In this document: positions 48,640-56,512 of the stretch, piece by piece | How positions within the stretch are numbered: the first letter of the stretch is position 1 | How the letters are laid out: every line of letters begins with the position of its first letter | Source: a virus | DNA length: 59,219 nucleotides | Virus record (IMG/VR): IMGVR_UViG_3300050011_000072 | Coordinates: 1-59,219 of that record | Strand: one strand, 5' to 3' | Notes under the pieces: generated by a model | The model's database searches: none | Seen by the model: only the letters and a program-made list of their open reading frames with translations | Told to the model about the DNA's origin: nothing | Made by a program: the position numbers and the translations under genes

Positions 48640-50201
48640 TCCGTAGCCTCAATCGGCAATGGCAGCGGTTCAACCCCGGTAGCCAAGGTATTATTGACGA
48701 CGACGGTTAAATCGGCGTCTGGCACCGCATCCTCGCCATCTATATCCATCAATCCGAGATCGAGATTACTCACCAAAATCGCGCGCGCCTCTTGATGCGT
48801 GAGCAACGGCGGCACTTGCGGTAATGGTTTCGGTGCGACTTCACCGGGATTCGTCGGTTTCGCTTGAGCCTGTTGATCGCCCCCGATTGCAGCAATCAGC
48901 GCCGGGATTAGCAATGCTATATCCTGCACGGTCGGCGCGTATAATCGCGGCCATTGCGATACCAGCCCGCCGGCCAGATCATCCATGCCCAGCGCCATCG
49001 CCACTTTTCCGACTAGCTCAATCGGGTCATACGCTGTGCGCAATTCCATGACCAAATCGTTGAAATCCTCGTCAAGATATTCCATTGCCCGACCGGATAG
49101 CACGCCCTTAATTTGCTCTGGATTTTTGCGGCTTGCGCAAATCTGTTCGAGCGCCAATGCGCGCAGCCGCTCAGTCAGGTCCAGCGCCGCTTTCGTGCCG
49201 GCGCCGTCCATCTCTAGCAATTTCGCATCTCCACCGCCGATAGTCTCGCCATCCTCTGTTTTGTGCGCTGCGTTGAATTGCAGGTAATCGGCAGGCCCAC
49301 GGTGCAGCACGCCATCATCATCTGTCGTGTCGCCCGCCAATTGCCCGATCACGACCAATTGCGGCGCGCAGTTGTAGCGTACACCGCGCCCGGATTGCGA
49401 TAGATCGTAATCCAGTTCGATGCTATTTTCCAGCGCAGGCCGCCATGTGCAGAGGCCATCGGGAGTTTCGCCGCCGGCCAGATTGCGGAACCACACACCA
49501 GGAACGAATCCAAAATTGTGTGTTATTTCCTCGCGGGGCGTCAGCGCGATTCCCTCGGCGATATTGACGCCTACTGGATTCCATTGATCGTGCTCCAGCG
49601 GCACGTAATTTATTTCCGACGTCGGCAAATAATCGCGCACAAACCAATACATGCGCGTCGGATTCAATCCCTCGGCGCCGGCGGCCTCCAATTGCGCGGC
49701 AGTCGTCACGTATGCTACCCGTAGCGCCGCGAGTTGGCCCATATCGTCAAATGTCGGCGTGCAGTATTTCGACGGCCACACGGAAAATGATATGCGTTGA
49801 TCTTCGCTCACCCGGAATGTTACAGCGACCGATCCGACCGAGCCGCGTGATGCAGCCTCGATTAGCACCTCCCACAATTTCCAGTTCGTGAGATTTTTCT
49901 CGAATTCCAGCGCCAGTTTTGGGTTGTCGGCGTTGCGGATTCGCGGGATGTGCCGACCGCTGAATAATTTCCGCGCGCAGGACCGAGCGACTAATTGCGG
50001 CAAATGAAACTGCGCGGCTGGCCGGCGATCTTTCATCGGCACCGGATCGCCGTTTGTTTTCCGCTCATCGTAATAGCTGTAGGGCAGCACATCGTACAGT
50101 GTGCCGTCCAGGCATCTATCGAGCAAATCCAACCGGGAATAGCGCGCGCAATATCTCACCCATTCGGGGTATTTAATGCGGGCAGCGATCTGATTTAGCA
50201 A
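48636..50201 (-). CDS. Portal protein
   Basis: The start is TTG 50201, after AGGA. The 521-residue protein follows the large terminase and has portal-like features: PQLVARSCARKLFSGRHIPR at the start of the wing, a Trp/Tyr-rich clip region (VEGINPTRMYWFVRDYLPTS-like) and long helices with ALDLTERLRALALEQICASR. An acidic C terminus ends the chain. It forms the DNA entry ring. Confidence 0.82.
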   Translation of the reverse strand: MLNQIAARIKYPEWVRYCARYSRLDLLDRCLDGTLYDVLPYSYYDERKTNGDPVPMKDRRPAAQFHLPQLVARSCARKLFSGRHIPRIRNADNPKLALEFEKNLTNWKLWEVLIEAASRGSVGSVAVTFRVSEDQRISFSVWPSKYCTPTFDDMGQLAALRVAYVTTAAQLEAAGAEGLNPTRMYWFVRDYLPTSEINYVPLEHDQWNPVGVNIAEGIALTPREEITHNFGFVPGVWFRNLAGGETPDGLCTWRPALENSIELDYDLSQSGRGVRYNCAPQLVVIGQLAGDTTDDDGVLHRGPADYLQFNAAHKTEDGETIGGGDAKLLEMDGAGTKAALDLTERLRALALEQICASRKNPEQIKGVLSGRAMEYLDEDFNDLVMELRTAYDPIELVGKVAMALGMDDLAGGLVSQWPRLYAPTVQDIALLIPALIAAIGGDQQAQAKPTNPGEVAPKPLPQVPPLLTHQEARAILVSNLDLGLMDIDGEDAVPDADLTVVVNNTLATGVEPLPLPIEATE

Positions 50202-50301
50202 TTTTTTATCCTGTTATTGCAGTGCGTCAAAATTGATTGTTTCCGTGCGGTATAAACCCGCAAATTCTGACACTTGTCATAGTACGTGTTGCGATGCACA
50301 A

Positions 50302-51636
50302 TTATCGTGCGAATATCGGTAAAGTGCGCGGGCCTTGCGGCGGCTTGCTGTACATCGGTTCGCGTTTTACCATCAACTCGGAAAACGCCCATACCAGCGC
50401 ATCAACGCGATCAGGTGAACCGTATGCATCGCGGTCTAGATCAGTCGTAAATGCGCACATTTGATCCTCTAGCGTCGGAAAACTCCCGACGTGCGATACC
50501 CGCCCTTGCTCATACAGCGCACTAATCGGCTCTGCGCGCACCACTTTTCCGCGACTCGCGTGGACGCCGCGATATGCCACATTTTTATCCACCACGCGCA
50601 ATGTATGCTCCACCATTTCGCCGCCGTTATTGATCTCAGCAATCACGCGATCGGCGTGGTAATGATGGTATAGCTCAACCACTTTTTTAGCCCACACGTC
50701 GGGTTTATAGCGCCCGGAGTGATCTGCTAATACATGCCCATGCCCATCGCGATCAATGCCAGCGACAATTATCCCTGTCTCATCCGCATCCTCGCCGCTG
50801 GTAGCAGCCGGGTCAATCGCTACGACTACCCTCGCCATCGTCGGCGCATCGCCACGTATTCGGTGCGCGTCAATCTCTGCGCGCTCCCACAATGCGCCTG
50901 GCACATCCTCTAAAATCTCTGCGTACAGCTCCTGGCGCCCCAATCGCGTGCCGTCGTATTTGCGCAATATCTGGCTGATAAATTGCGGCGCCAGATTCTG
51001 CGCATTGTCCATCGTCGCGCCGCGTGTGACGGTGCAGCGTGGGTCCTGCATCATCTCGCGAATGATTTTAATCGGCCTCGGCGTCGTCGTGATGATCGCC
51101 AGCGGGCGACTACCGAGTCGCAGGCCCATCATCAGCATGTCGTATGTCTCTGGATACTGCCATGCAGCGATCTCGTCGAGCAATGCCGCGTCATGCTGAG
51201 GCCCGCGCAGGCGATCTGGCTCATCGGCACTATAGGTAGTAGCCAGTGCGCCGTTCGGCCACGTTATACGCCGTTTTGATGGCTCGTACAGCGGTCTATC
51301 GCCCTCCGGGTGTACTGCTAATATTCCTGATTCGCCCTCGACTAGCACGTCACGCGCATCAGCTGCTGTGGCACCGACAATCGCAATCCGCTTGTATCCG
51401 CGCTGCACCAGCGTCCGCACCGCTTCTGCCCCGGATCGCGTTTTTCCCCAACCTCGGCCGGCCAAAATCAGCCATTTATCCCAATCCGTGCCGACCGGCA
51501 TTTGCTGCTCAGGGCGCCCCCAAAATGCCCAATCATGCTCAATATGACGCAGTTCAGCGAGCGTCAGCGATTGCCAAAATGTGGCCTGATCACCCGGCGG
51601 GAGCGAGGCGAGCCAGCTTGCTTGCGATCCGCTCAT
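50302..51636 (-). CDS. terL: Terminase large subunit
   Basis: The 444-residue packaging motor has Walker A LAGRGWGKTRSG at about 57-68, a DEIAAWQYPETYD Walker B-type segment, and coupling motif IITTTPRP. The C-terminal nuclease begins VVVAIDPAATSGEDADETGI and continues VIAEINNGGEMV and SPDRVDALVWAFSEL. It cuts and translocates concatemeric DNA. The 100 bases to the portal hold no clear gene. Confidence 0.95.
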   Translation of the reverse strand: MSGSQASWLASLPPGDQATFWQSLTLAELRHIEHDWAFWGRPEQQMPVGTDWDKWLILAGRGWGKTRSGAEAVRTLVQRGYKRIAIVGATAADARDVLVEGESGILAVHPEGDRPLYEPSKRRITWPNGALATTYSADEPDRLRGPQHDAALLDEIAAWQYPETYDMLMMGLRLGSRPLAIITTTPRPIKIIREMMQDPRCTVTRGATMDNAQNLAPQFISQILRKYDGTRLGRQELYAEILEDVPGALWERAEIDAHRIRGDAPTMARVVVAIDPAATSGEDADETGIIVAGIDRDGHGHVLADHSGRYKPDVWAKKVVELYHHYHADRVIAEINNGGEMVEHTLRVVDKNVAYRGVHASRGKVVRAEPISALYEQGRVSHVGSFPTLEDQMCAFTTDLDRDAYGSPDRVDALVWAFSELMVKREPMYSKPPQGPRTLPIFAR

Positions 51637-52159
51637 GTATCAATGTCGATTCGTCGTCAGGATTTATTATTTTTTCCGAGTTAATATCGGCGACCAGGAC
51701 CTTGTTCGCGGCGATGAGATTCAGCGCCCCTGCCGCCGATTCGTTCGCAACCCGCGTCAGTGACATAATGTCCTTCAGCGTCTCGCGGCTCTCATCGTCC
51801 ATGGGTCTAGCGTCGTCAATCTCCGCGCTTTTCGCATTTGCGATCACTTGCAGCCGGTGATACGTCGCCGCGCCATACCGCGAGCCGCTTGCAAGATGCC
51901 CGCTTATCGCTAGTAGATGATCCGCCAAATTGATCGTTTCTATTTTCGTTTTAATCGGTAAAACCGAAAAAGCCTGCTCTGCCGCAACTATTTGATTCGC
52001 AACGGTTTTAATCGTTTTGTGCTCGTTTTTAAACTTCGCTCTTATAGGGCCTTCCGTGATTCCGAATTCGCGCGCCAACGCCGATGCTGACTCACCGTCA
52101 AAATATCGTTTGCCGACGATCTCCCATTGCGCTGCGGTCAATGCTGATTTGCGGCCCAT
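51590..52159 (-). CDS. terS: Terminase small subunit
   Basis: The 189-residue protein starts GRKSALTAAQWEIVGKRYFD with an HTH (ESASALAREFGITEGPIRAK) for pac-site recognition. A helical oligomerisation domain follows. It overlaps terL by 47 bases. AGGA supports the start, eight bases from ATG 52159. Confidence 0.88.
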   Translation of the reverse strand: MGRKSALTAAQWEIVGKRYFDGESASALAREFGITEGPIRAKFKNEHKTIKTVANQIVAAEQAFSVLPIKTKIETINLADHLLAISGHLASGSRYGAATYHRLQVIANAKSAEIDDARPMDDESRETLKDIMSLTRVANESAAGALNLIAANKVLVADINSEKIINPDDESTLIHERIASKLARLAPAG

Positions 52160-52175
52160 CAGCGGATCCTGTTAG

Positions 52176-52205
52176 AAAAAAGCCGGGACGTTTCCATCGA
52201 CCGGC
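52176..52205 (-). terminator. Terminator/attenuator just upstream of terS
   Basis: On the minus strand GCCGG-(14 bases)-CCGGC is followed by TTTTTT. The hairpin ends about 17 bases before the terS start. It would stop transcripts from the rha side unless an antiterminator acts. Confidence 0.65.
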
Positions 52206-52281
52206 AAGCTCGCGCCTTGTGGGTCGCGAGAAGGGAGATTCTGTCCGGCATGGGTGGATATGCGCCATCCCGGCGCCGTAG

Positions 52282-52437
52282 TTAAATCTTGCGCTGCTTG
52301 TTGCGGGCACTCTCAATCAAATCCATGCCTAGCTGGCGCCGCAATTCGGATTGTGTGGGCAGCGGCTTATGCTCCTTGGCTCTCGTCGCCATCCAATCGC
52401 GTACCTGTTTTTTGGTCGGCTGATGGATATCGGTCAT
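52282..52437 (-). CDS. Small HTH-like basic protein, 51 aa
   Basis: I choose ATG 52437, after CAGGAG, over 52470. The product begins MTDIHQPTKKQVRDWMATRA and has PLPTQSELRRQLGMDLIESA, an HTH-like pattern. It lies between rha and terS, upstream of the attenuator. Confidence 0.55.
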   Translation of the reverse strand: MTDIHQPTKKQVRDWMATRAKEHKPLPTQSELRRQLGMDLIESARNKQRKI

Positions 52438-52466
52438 GACGCGCTCCTGGAGTTGCGCTGCAATGA

Positions 52467-53039
52467 TCAATGTTGCGTGGTGCTATCCAGCGGCAACGCG
52501 CCCTGGATCTTCGTTTCAATCTGGATCCGCTCGCTTTCAAGCAGCGGAATTTCCGTCTGCCGTGCTTTCAGGCCTTTGCCGTGGGATGAACCGAGATCGA
52601 CTGATTTCCGATTTTTGATATCGAACGAATCCATTAACCGCTGATTTTCGTTGCGCTCACGGACCTGATCAACCAGCCAATTGAATGCGGCAATAAAGTT
52701 CAGTTGCCACTCGAATGCCTCTGCACCATCGAATCGCATGGCCAGAAGGGCGAACCCGTCTTTATTCACAAGAAACCCGCGCCGAAGCTTTCCACGCGCA
52801 TCAATATAGCTGTGATCCTTGAACATCTCACCCATAACTTGGATTTTCTGAGATTTAATCAGCCCATTGATGCGGTCGATTGACTTCAAGACGCTATAGT
52901 GCGGGCGATTGAAACGAGCCGCAATCTTGCTCGATGTCGTGTACCCGGCGTCACCATCCAACATGACCAGTTCGCGGTACAGTGCAATCGCACCCTCTTG
53001 GTTAAAAGTCCCGTTTGCGCTACTATTCGTTCTATTCAT
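52467..53039 (-). CDS. Rha-family phage regulatory protein
   Basis: AGGGA precedes ATG 53039. The 190-residue protein contains TSSKIAARFNRPHYSVLKSI at about 35-54, the Rha DNA-binding core, and GFLVNKDGFALLAMRFDGAE, EWQLNFIAAFN at about 88-119. Rha proteins were described as phage regulators that interfere with growth in certain host backgrounds. Its likely promoter is about 580 bases upstream. Confidence 0.85.
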   Translation of the reverse strand: MNRTNSSANGTFNQEGAIALYRELVMLDGDAGYTTSSKIAARFNRPHYSVLKSIDRINGLIKSQKIQVMGEMFKDHSYIDARGKLRRGFLVNKDGFALLAMRFDGAEAFEWQLNFIAAFNWLVDQVRERNENQRLMDSFDIKNRKSVDLGSSHGKGLKARQTEIPLLESERIQIETKIQGALPLDSTTQH

Positions 53040-53066
53040 TTTCGTATCCCTGTTGCGTTAATGAAA

Positions 53067-53101
53067 GAAGCCCGGAACAGATTCGCGTCTGTCTGGGCTT
53101 C
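53067..53101. terminator. Strong hairpin between the leftward promoter and rha
   Basis: GAAGCCC (53067-53073) pairs with GGGCTTC (53095-53101), and inner bases extend the stem to about 13 bp with one bulge around ATTCGCGT. Plus-strand tail is GTCTTTT; minus-strand tail is TTTCATT. It may terminate or attenuate in either direction. Confidence 0.6.
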
Positions 53102-53125
53102 GTCTTTTGTGCTGCGAAATTCGTC

Positions 53126-53353
53126 TTAGCCGCATACCGTGCGGCATCCCATCTCAACTATTTGCCCATAGTGGGCGCTCGGGGGTATAAATTCGAGAGC
53201 TAATCCGCTACCGGGCACCCTCAGACGGGCGTATTGCCTGGGCAATATCTCCGGGACGGTGCGGCGGCGATCAGGCATTGCCATCATTGCCGTGGACTGC
53301 CACGACCCGTATTTACCGGATATGGTTGCGGAGATCGGCTTTCCGGCTCTCAA
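53126..53353 (-). CDS. Possible small protein, 75 aa
   Basis: A frame from TTG 53353 gives a protein-like sequence with SATISGKYGSWQSTAMMAMP, RLRVPGSGLALEFIPPSAHY and a terminal CRTVCG. No ribosome site is clear. The longer frame would run through the tRNA-like segment. It is offered only as a candidate; the region may instead be non-coding. Confidence 0.3.
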   Translation of the reverse strand: MRAGKPISATISGKYGSWQSTAMMAMPDRRRTVPEILPRQYARLRVPGSGLALEFIPPSAHYGQIVEMGCRTVCG

Positions 53354-53356
53354 AAC

Positions 53357-53384
53357 TGGTGCGCCGAGATGGAATCGAACCACC
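53357..53384 (-). other. tRNA 3'-end-like segment (T-arm, acceptor strand, CCA)
   Basis: On the minus strand GGTGG-TTCGATT-CCATC forms a tRNA T-arm, followed by TCGGCGC, discriminator A and CCA. The bases upstream do not supply a matching 5' acceptor (GCGCCGA) or normal D and anticodon arms. This is therefore a tRNA remnant or a phage attachment core copied from a host tRNA. No integrase is present in the window. Confidence 0.5.
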
Positions 53385-53619
53385 GACGGAATTTATTCGC
53401 TACTCTGTATCATTGTCGGCTACGGTCCGGTCGCTCCTACGCCAATTTTCCGGGACTACCTACGTACAAAAAGCCGCGCTTAGGCGACTTTAGGGAACTC
53501 CAAATCTATCTGACAAGTGAATTCATGAAATTCTAGAGGCGCGTGTGCGATCACTTGATTTCCGGCGCCGGTCCACCGTCAGGGCCGATCTCTCGGGGCT
53601 ACGGGGAGAATTTTTCAAT

Positions 53620-53648
53620 ATTCTGCGCTGAATGTTTTTATTTGTCAA
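53620..53648 (-). promoter_or_regulatory. Leftward promoter of the rha control region
   Basis: On the minus strand TTGACA (53648-53643) and CAGAAT (53625-53620) are separated by 17 bases. Transcription would cross about 580 bases, including the tRNA-like segment and the hairpin at 53067-53101, before reaching rha. Bases 53385-53619 hold no convincing gene. Confidence 0.55.
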
Positions 53649-53701
53649 GTTTATTTTTAATGACAGTCTCCCCAAATACAGATGCAATCCAAACAACATG
53701 A

Positions 53702-53714
53702 AATTTATGCAAAT
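53702..53714. promoter_or_regulatory. Shared motif copy 2, possible operator
   Basis: AATTTATGCAAAT is identical to 11351-11363 and, as there, is preceded by CAAACAA. It lies 15 bases before the -35 of the rightward promoter. Confidence 0.4.
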
Positions 53715-53728
53715 AGCTCAAATAGTTC

Positions 53729-53757
53729 TTGACTCTGTGTACGGTATTGACTATACT
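53729..53757 (+). promoter_or_regulatory. Rightward promoter for the 53795-55570 operon
   Basis: TTGACT (53729-53734) and TATACT (53752-53757) are separated by 17 bases. GAATCACAAAC at 53769-53779 nearly repeats the leader motif of the other rightward operon. Confidence 0.75.
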
Positions 53758-53794
53758 CTAGTCATACCGAATCACAAACCCAACGGAGAAAATC

Positions 53795-53992
53795 ATGACT
53801 ACTACTCAAACCGCAGTCGACGCATATATCACCAAAATTGGCGCAATCACTGCCAAGCTGGCCGCGCTCACCATGGCCGCAGAATCCCATTTTGATGAAT
53901 CACCCGATGCTATCAATTGGGGCCACGTCGGCACCGTCACGGAAATTGACAACATGCTCGCCGATGTTATGCAATTCGCCGGGGTGCAATAA
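53795..53992 (+). CDS. Small helical protein, 65 aa
   Basis: CGGAG precedes ATG 53795. The product is Ala/Thr-rich and helical (KIGAITAKLAALTMAAESHF) with an acidic C-terminal half. It is the first gene after the rightward promoter. No family is recognised. Confidence 0.6.
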   Translation: MTTTQTAVDAYITKIGAITAKLAALTMAAESHFDESPDAINWGHVGTVTEIDNMLADVMQFAGVQ

Positions 53993-54210
53993 TGGCCGCT
54001 CGCAAACTCCCTAGCAAGCGCACACTGGCAGTTGGCCTGATCCGCGCCGGCATGACGGTCAACGATGCCGCCGCCAGGCTTGGCATCACGCCGAATAATA
54101 TTTACCGCTGCCCGGCGTACAAAGTGCTGCTCGCCGAGCGGCAAAAAATAATCGTTGATTATTTACGCTTGGCTGGCAAGCAGCCCGCGCATGGAGGAAG
54201 TCATGACTGA
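53992..54210 (+). CDS. HTH DNA-binding protein, 72 aa
   Basis: The start overlaps the previous stop (TAATG). The core LAVGLIRAGMTVNDAAARLG followed by ITPNNIYRCPAYKVLLAERQ is a helix-turn-helix. It is about 90 per cent identical at DNA level to the C-terminal domain of the protein at 55175-55570. It probably binds the same DNA site. Confidence 0.7.
   Translation: MAARKLPSKRTLAVGLIRAGMTVNDAAARLGITPNNIYRCPAYKVLLAERQKIIVDYLRLAGKQPAHGGSHD
54031..54149 (+). repeat. HTH-coding duplication, copy 1
   Basis: This 119-bp segment matches 55430-55548 with 12 differences, mostly silent. Both encode the same HTH domain. Confidence 0.9.
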
Positions 54211-54430
54211 GAATCAATTACGCGCAGCACTGAAATACGCATTTCAGCTAGGCCAAACATACTGGCAGCAAGCTGACAGCGAGTCGTACAGTGAAAATAA
54301 AAAGTCGGATAAAACGGCTGAACTGTTTAGACTGTTCGTGGATGACACCGTGGACAATGACTTGAAAACCAGCAAAGCATACGATGCTAAATACTACTAT
54401 GTAAATCGACTATCGGAGCGAGAAGAATGA
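54203..54430 (+). CDS. Hypothetical protein, 75 aa
   Basis: GGAGGA precedes ATG 54203. The product is a helical protein with charged C terminus (QLGQTYWQQADSESYSENKK). It overlaps the next gene by ATGA. No motif is recognised. Confidence 0.6.
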   Translation: MTENQLRAALKYAFQLGQTYWQQADSESYSENKKSDKTAELFRLFVDDTVDNDLKTSKAYDAKYYYVNRLSEREE

Positions 54431-54939
54431 AACTACCGCCAGTACCGAATGAATGTGATCGCTCGCCGCAAGCTGGGCCAGCGTATTTTGACTACTCGGA
54501 TATGGATGCCTATGGTCTGCTATGTTACAACGCAGCTATAGCGGAACCATGCCCGTATTGCTTTGCGAATGACAATAAGGTATTTGAGTTGCGCAAGGCG
54601 TTCGAGGCTCTGCGCGACTTGCTGCTTGAGGCTGAATCAGCCGACACAGAAAACGACCAACGGGCGCAACAAGCAGAGGACAAGACAACGATGCTGGCGG
54701 ACAGGGTTGAGTGCCTGCTTAAACAAACCTCACTCGATAGCCACAGAATCGCGGCATGGAAAGAGTGCGCAGAACATCAATACGGCCTGCTTCGCCTTCA
54801 GCGTGGTTTCGACGATTCCGACTACCCGATTGAAGGCGCATTGGATTTATGGGCAGAGGGCAGGCACCCATGCTTAAAACAGCCAGACGATACCGATTAC
54901 ACCCCGAACGATAACTCAACATGGGCACCACGATCATGA
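54427..54939 (+). CDS. Conserved-type phage protein, 170 aa
   Basis: The protein has CPYCFANDNKVFELRKAFEA near the start, a helical coiled-coil centre, and an acidic C-terminal region. The opening resembles small phage proteins with one CxxC. Function is unknown. Confidence 0.6.
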   Translation: MKLPPVPNECDRSPQAGPAYFDYSDMDAYGLLCYNAAIAEPCPYCFANDNKVFELRKAFEALRDLLLEAESADTENDQRAQQAEDKTTMLADRVECLLKQTSLDSHRIAAWKECAEHQYGLLRLQRGFDDSDYPIEGALDLWAEGRHPCLKQPDDTDYTPNDNSTWAPRS

Positions 54940-55178
54940 AGAAAATATTTACGCAAATTATTAGAGGGTGCGGCGACCTACCTTATGTAGGCGAGCACCC
55001 CGGCACCCCGGTCATGATCCTGGTGATACTTGCCGGAGGTGGCGCAGGAATCAAAGGAGGTATGTCTGGGTTCTTGGCAGGCATAGCCTTTATAACCGTT
55101 TTCATTTTGCCGATTTATCTATACGGCGCATGGGATAGGGCTGAATTGTCTGATGCGCTTACCAAGGAAAACAAATGA
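54936..55178 (+). CDS. Two-helix membrane protein, 80 aa
   Basis: Start set at ATG 54936 (ATGA overlap). It begins KKIFTQIIRGCGDLPYVGEH, followed by two hydrophobic helices (VMILVILAGGGAGI and FLAGIAFITVFILPIYLYGA). Similar two-helix proteins occur in other phage early regions. It may act in superinfection exclusion or membrane remodelling. Confidence 0.7.
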   Translation: MKKIFTQIIRGCGDLPYVGEHPGTPVMILVILAGGGAGIKGGMSGFLAGIAFITVFILPIYLYGAWDRAELSDALTKENK

Positions 55179-55570
55179 TTGATGATTCAGACAAATTGAA
55201 GCCATGCCCATCCTGCGGCGGTGATTGTGGCCGCACCAATCTGACGGGCTGCCAATACCAAGGGCGTGCACGTAACATTCTTGCGACTGGCGAAATGGAA
55301 GATATCCGCGCCATTCTAAAAAAATGGGGATATAACACGGTAGAGGCGTGCATCGAATCGTATCTGCTTGGCATCAATCGGAGGCGCAAGGCTAATTTTG
55401 ATTTATCCGACGAATCCATCTCTTTGGCCGTTGGCCTGATCCGCGCCGGCATGACGGTCAATGATGCCGCTGCCCGGCTTGGCATCACTCCCAACAATAT
55501 TTACCGATGCCCGGAGTACAAATTGCTGCTGGCCGAACGGCAACAAATTTTGCTGGAAACGCTGAAATAG
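55175..55570 (+). CDS. Zinc-knuckle plus HTH protein, 131 aa
   Basis: The N-terminal part has CPSCGGDCGRTNLTGCQYQG, a zinc-knuckle-like cluster, then a helical linker. The C-terminal 50 residues are the HTH domain shared with the protein at 53992-54210. It may compete with, or dimerise with, the small HTH protein. It is the last gene, 10 bases from the convergent antiterminator-like gene. Confidence 0.65.
   Translation: MIDDSDKLKPCPSCGGDCGRTNLTGCQYQGRARNILATGEMEDIRAILKKWGYNTVEACIESYLLGINRRRKANFDLSDESISLAVGLIRAGMTVNDAAARLGITPNNIYRCPEYKLLLAERQQILLETLK
55430..55548 (+). repeat. HTH-coding duplication, copy 2
   Basis: Copy 2 of the 119-bp segment at 54031-54149, offset by 1399 bases in the same orientation. 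Confidence 0.9.
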
Positions 55571-55580
55571 CGGCTATTGC

Positions 55581-56129
55581 TCAAACCACCTCCAGGTCCA
55601 GATGCGCCTCTTTTGCCCGGAAAACGTGACTCGATACCAGCTCCTGCAGGTCAGAAACAAGATCAAGCGTAATCCCGCGCTCATTCGCGGCCATGAGCAA
55701 GTCGGCTATTCCTGTACCTTTGCAGTGATGACAAATGCAGCGGTCAATGTCAACGCCGCGCCCTTCGCATGGGGAGCACCGCTGGTCGAGGAAATACGCA
55801 AGAGACGATTCCCCTACGCGGACATAAAGCGCTTCAGCCCTGACCTGCCCCCGATCATCATGTTCAGCACACCACTTGCGCGCGCGACCTTTCGCCCTAA
55901 CCAATGGGATCCAGAGATGCAGCGCCGCCGGGAAATTCCGGGCGCCGGACTCGAATGCATCGCCTGGCATGCCGTCAGCCGTGGTCATTCTCAATAACAG
56001 CATCCCAAGCGCCGATGTATCCTTGCTCGCCCACCCCGACGCGCCCAGCGGCATGCAGTTTGAATGGAACGCATCGTCGGTCAGGCTAGACGAATTGACC
56101 GACCTCGCGTATGTCTCTGCAAAGCTCAT
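55581..56129 (-). CDS. Zinc-finger protein, candidate late antiterminator
   Basis: Start set at ATG 56129, after GAGGGAGG. The 182-residue protein has a DnaJ-type zinc centre, CSPCEGRGVDIDRCICHHCK with a following GTG. A preceding helical domain holds LVRAKGRARKWCAEH. Q-like antiterminators of several phages carry such CxxCxGxG zinc fingers. It is the last gene of the leftward early operon, a plausible place for the late switch. Function is inferred. Confidence 0.6.
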   Translation of the reverse strand: MSFAETYARSVNSSSLTDDAFHSNCMPLGASGWASKDTSALGMLLLRMTTADGMPGDAFESGARNFPAALHLWIPLVRAKGRARKWCAEHDDRGQVRAEALYVRVGESSLAYFLDQRCSPCEGRGVDIDRCICHHCKGTGIADLLMAANERGITLDLVSDLQELVSSHVFRAKEAHLDLEVV

Positions 56130-56187
56130 TATGCCTCCCTCGGCGATATGACCGTGGCAGCATAGCACACGTTGTCAAGTGCAGCAA

Positions 56188-56496
56188 CTATTCGTTAATC
56201 TCGATCCGCGTCCAGTCTGCGCGCTGAATGACCGTGATTCCAGGTCCCGTATTTTTCCGCATATCGGCTTCAGACGCAAAAAAATTGCCCATCATGATAG
56301 CGCCGCTGGACAATTTAATGACCCATTGCCAAAGCACTTTTGGCGTTTTCTTGGCTCGGTATTCCGACAAGTCAAATTTCCAGTTTGGATGTGAAATTTC
56401 CTTCCATATAGCGCTACTGCCGATTGTCCGCTCTTCAATCGTAGCGCCAGATTCATGCGCCTGCACAACCTCGATAATTTCCTGATTTGTCATCAT
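56188..56496 (-). CDS. Conserved phage hypothetical protein, 102 aa
   Basis: AAGGAGAG precedes tandem ATG codons at 56496. The product begins MTNQEIIEVVQAHESGATIE and has WKEISHPNWKFDLSEYRAKK, a frequent early-phage pattern. Function is unknown. Confidence 0.7.
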   Translation of the reverse strand: MMTNQEIIEVVQAHESGATIEERTIGSSAIWKEISHPNWKFDLSEYRAKKTPKVLWQWVIKLSSGAIMMGNFFASEADMRKNTGPGITVIQRADWTRIEINE

Positions 56497-56512
56497 TTTT
56501 CTCTCCTTTTGG

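Noticed and set aside
50195-50392. 65-codon frame between terL and portal
   Set aside because: It overlaps terL out of frame and has no independent ribosome site. The AGGA there serves the portal TTG start.
53357-53470. Complete phage tRNA gene
   Set aside because: No 5' acceptor or normal D/anticodon arms can be built upstream. Both 73-base and 86-base models leave several mismatches.
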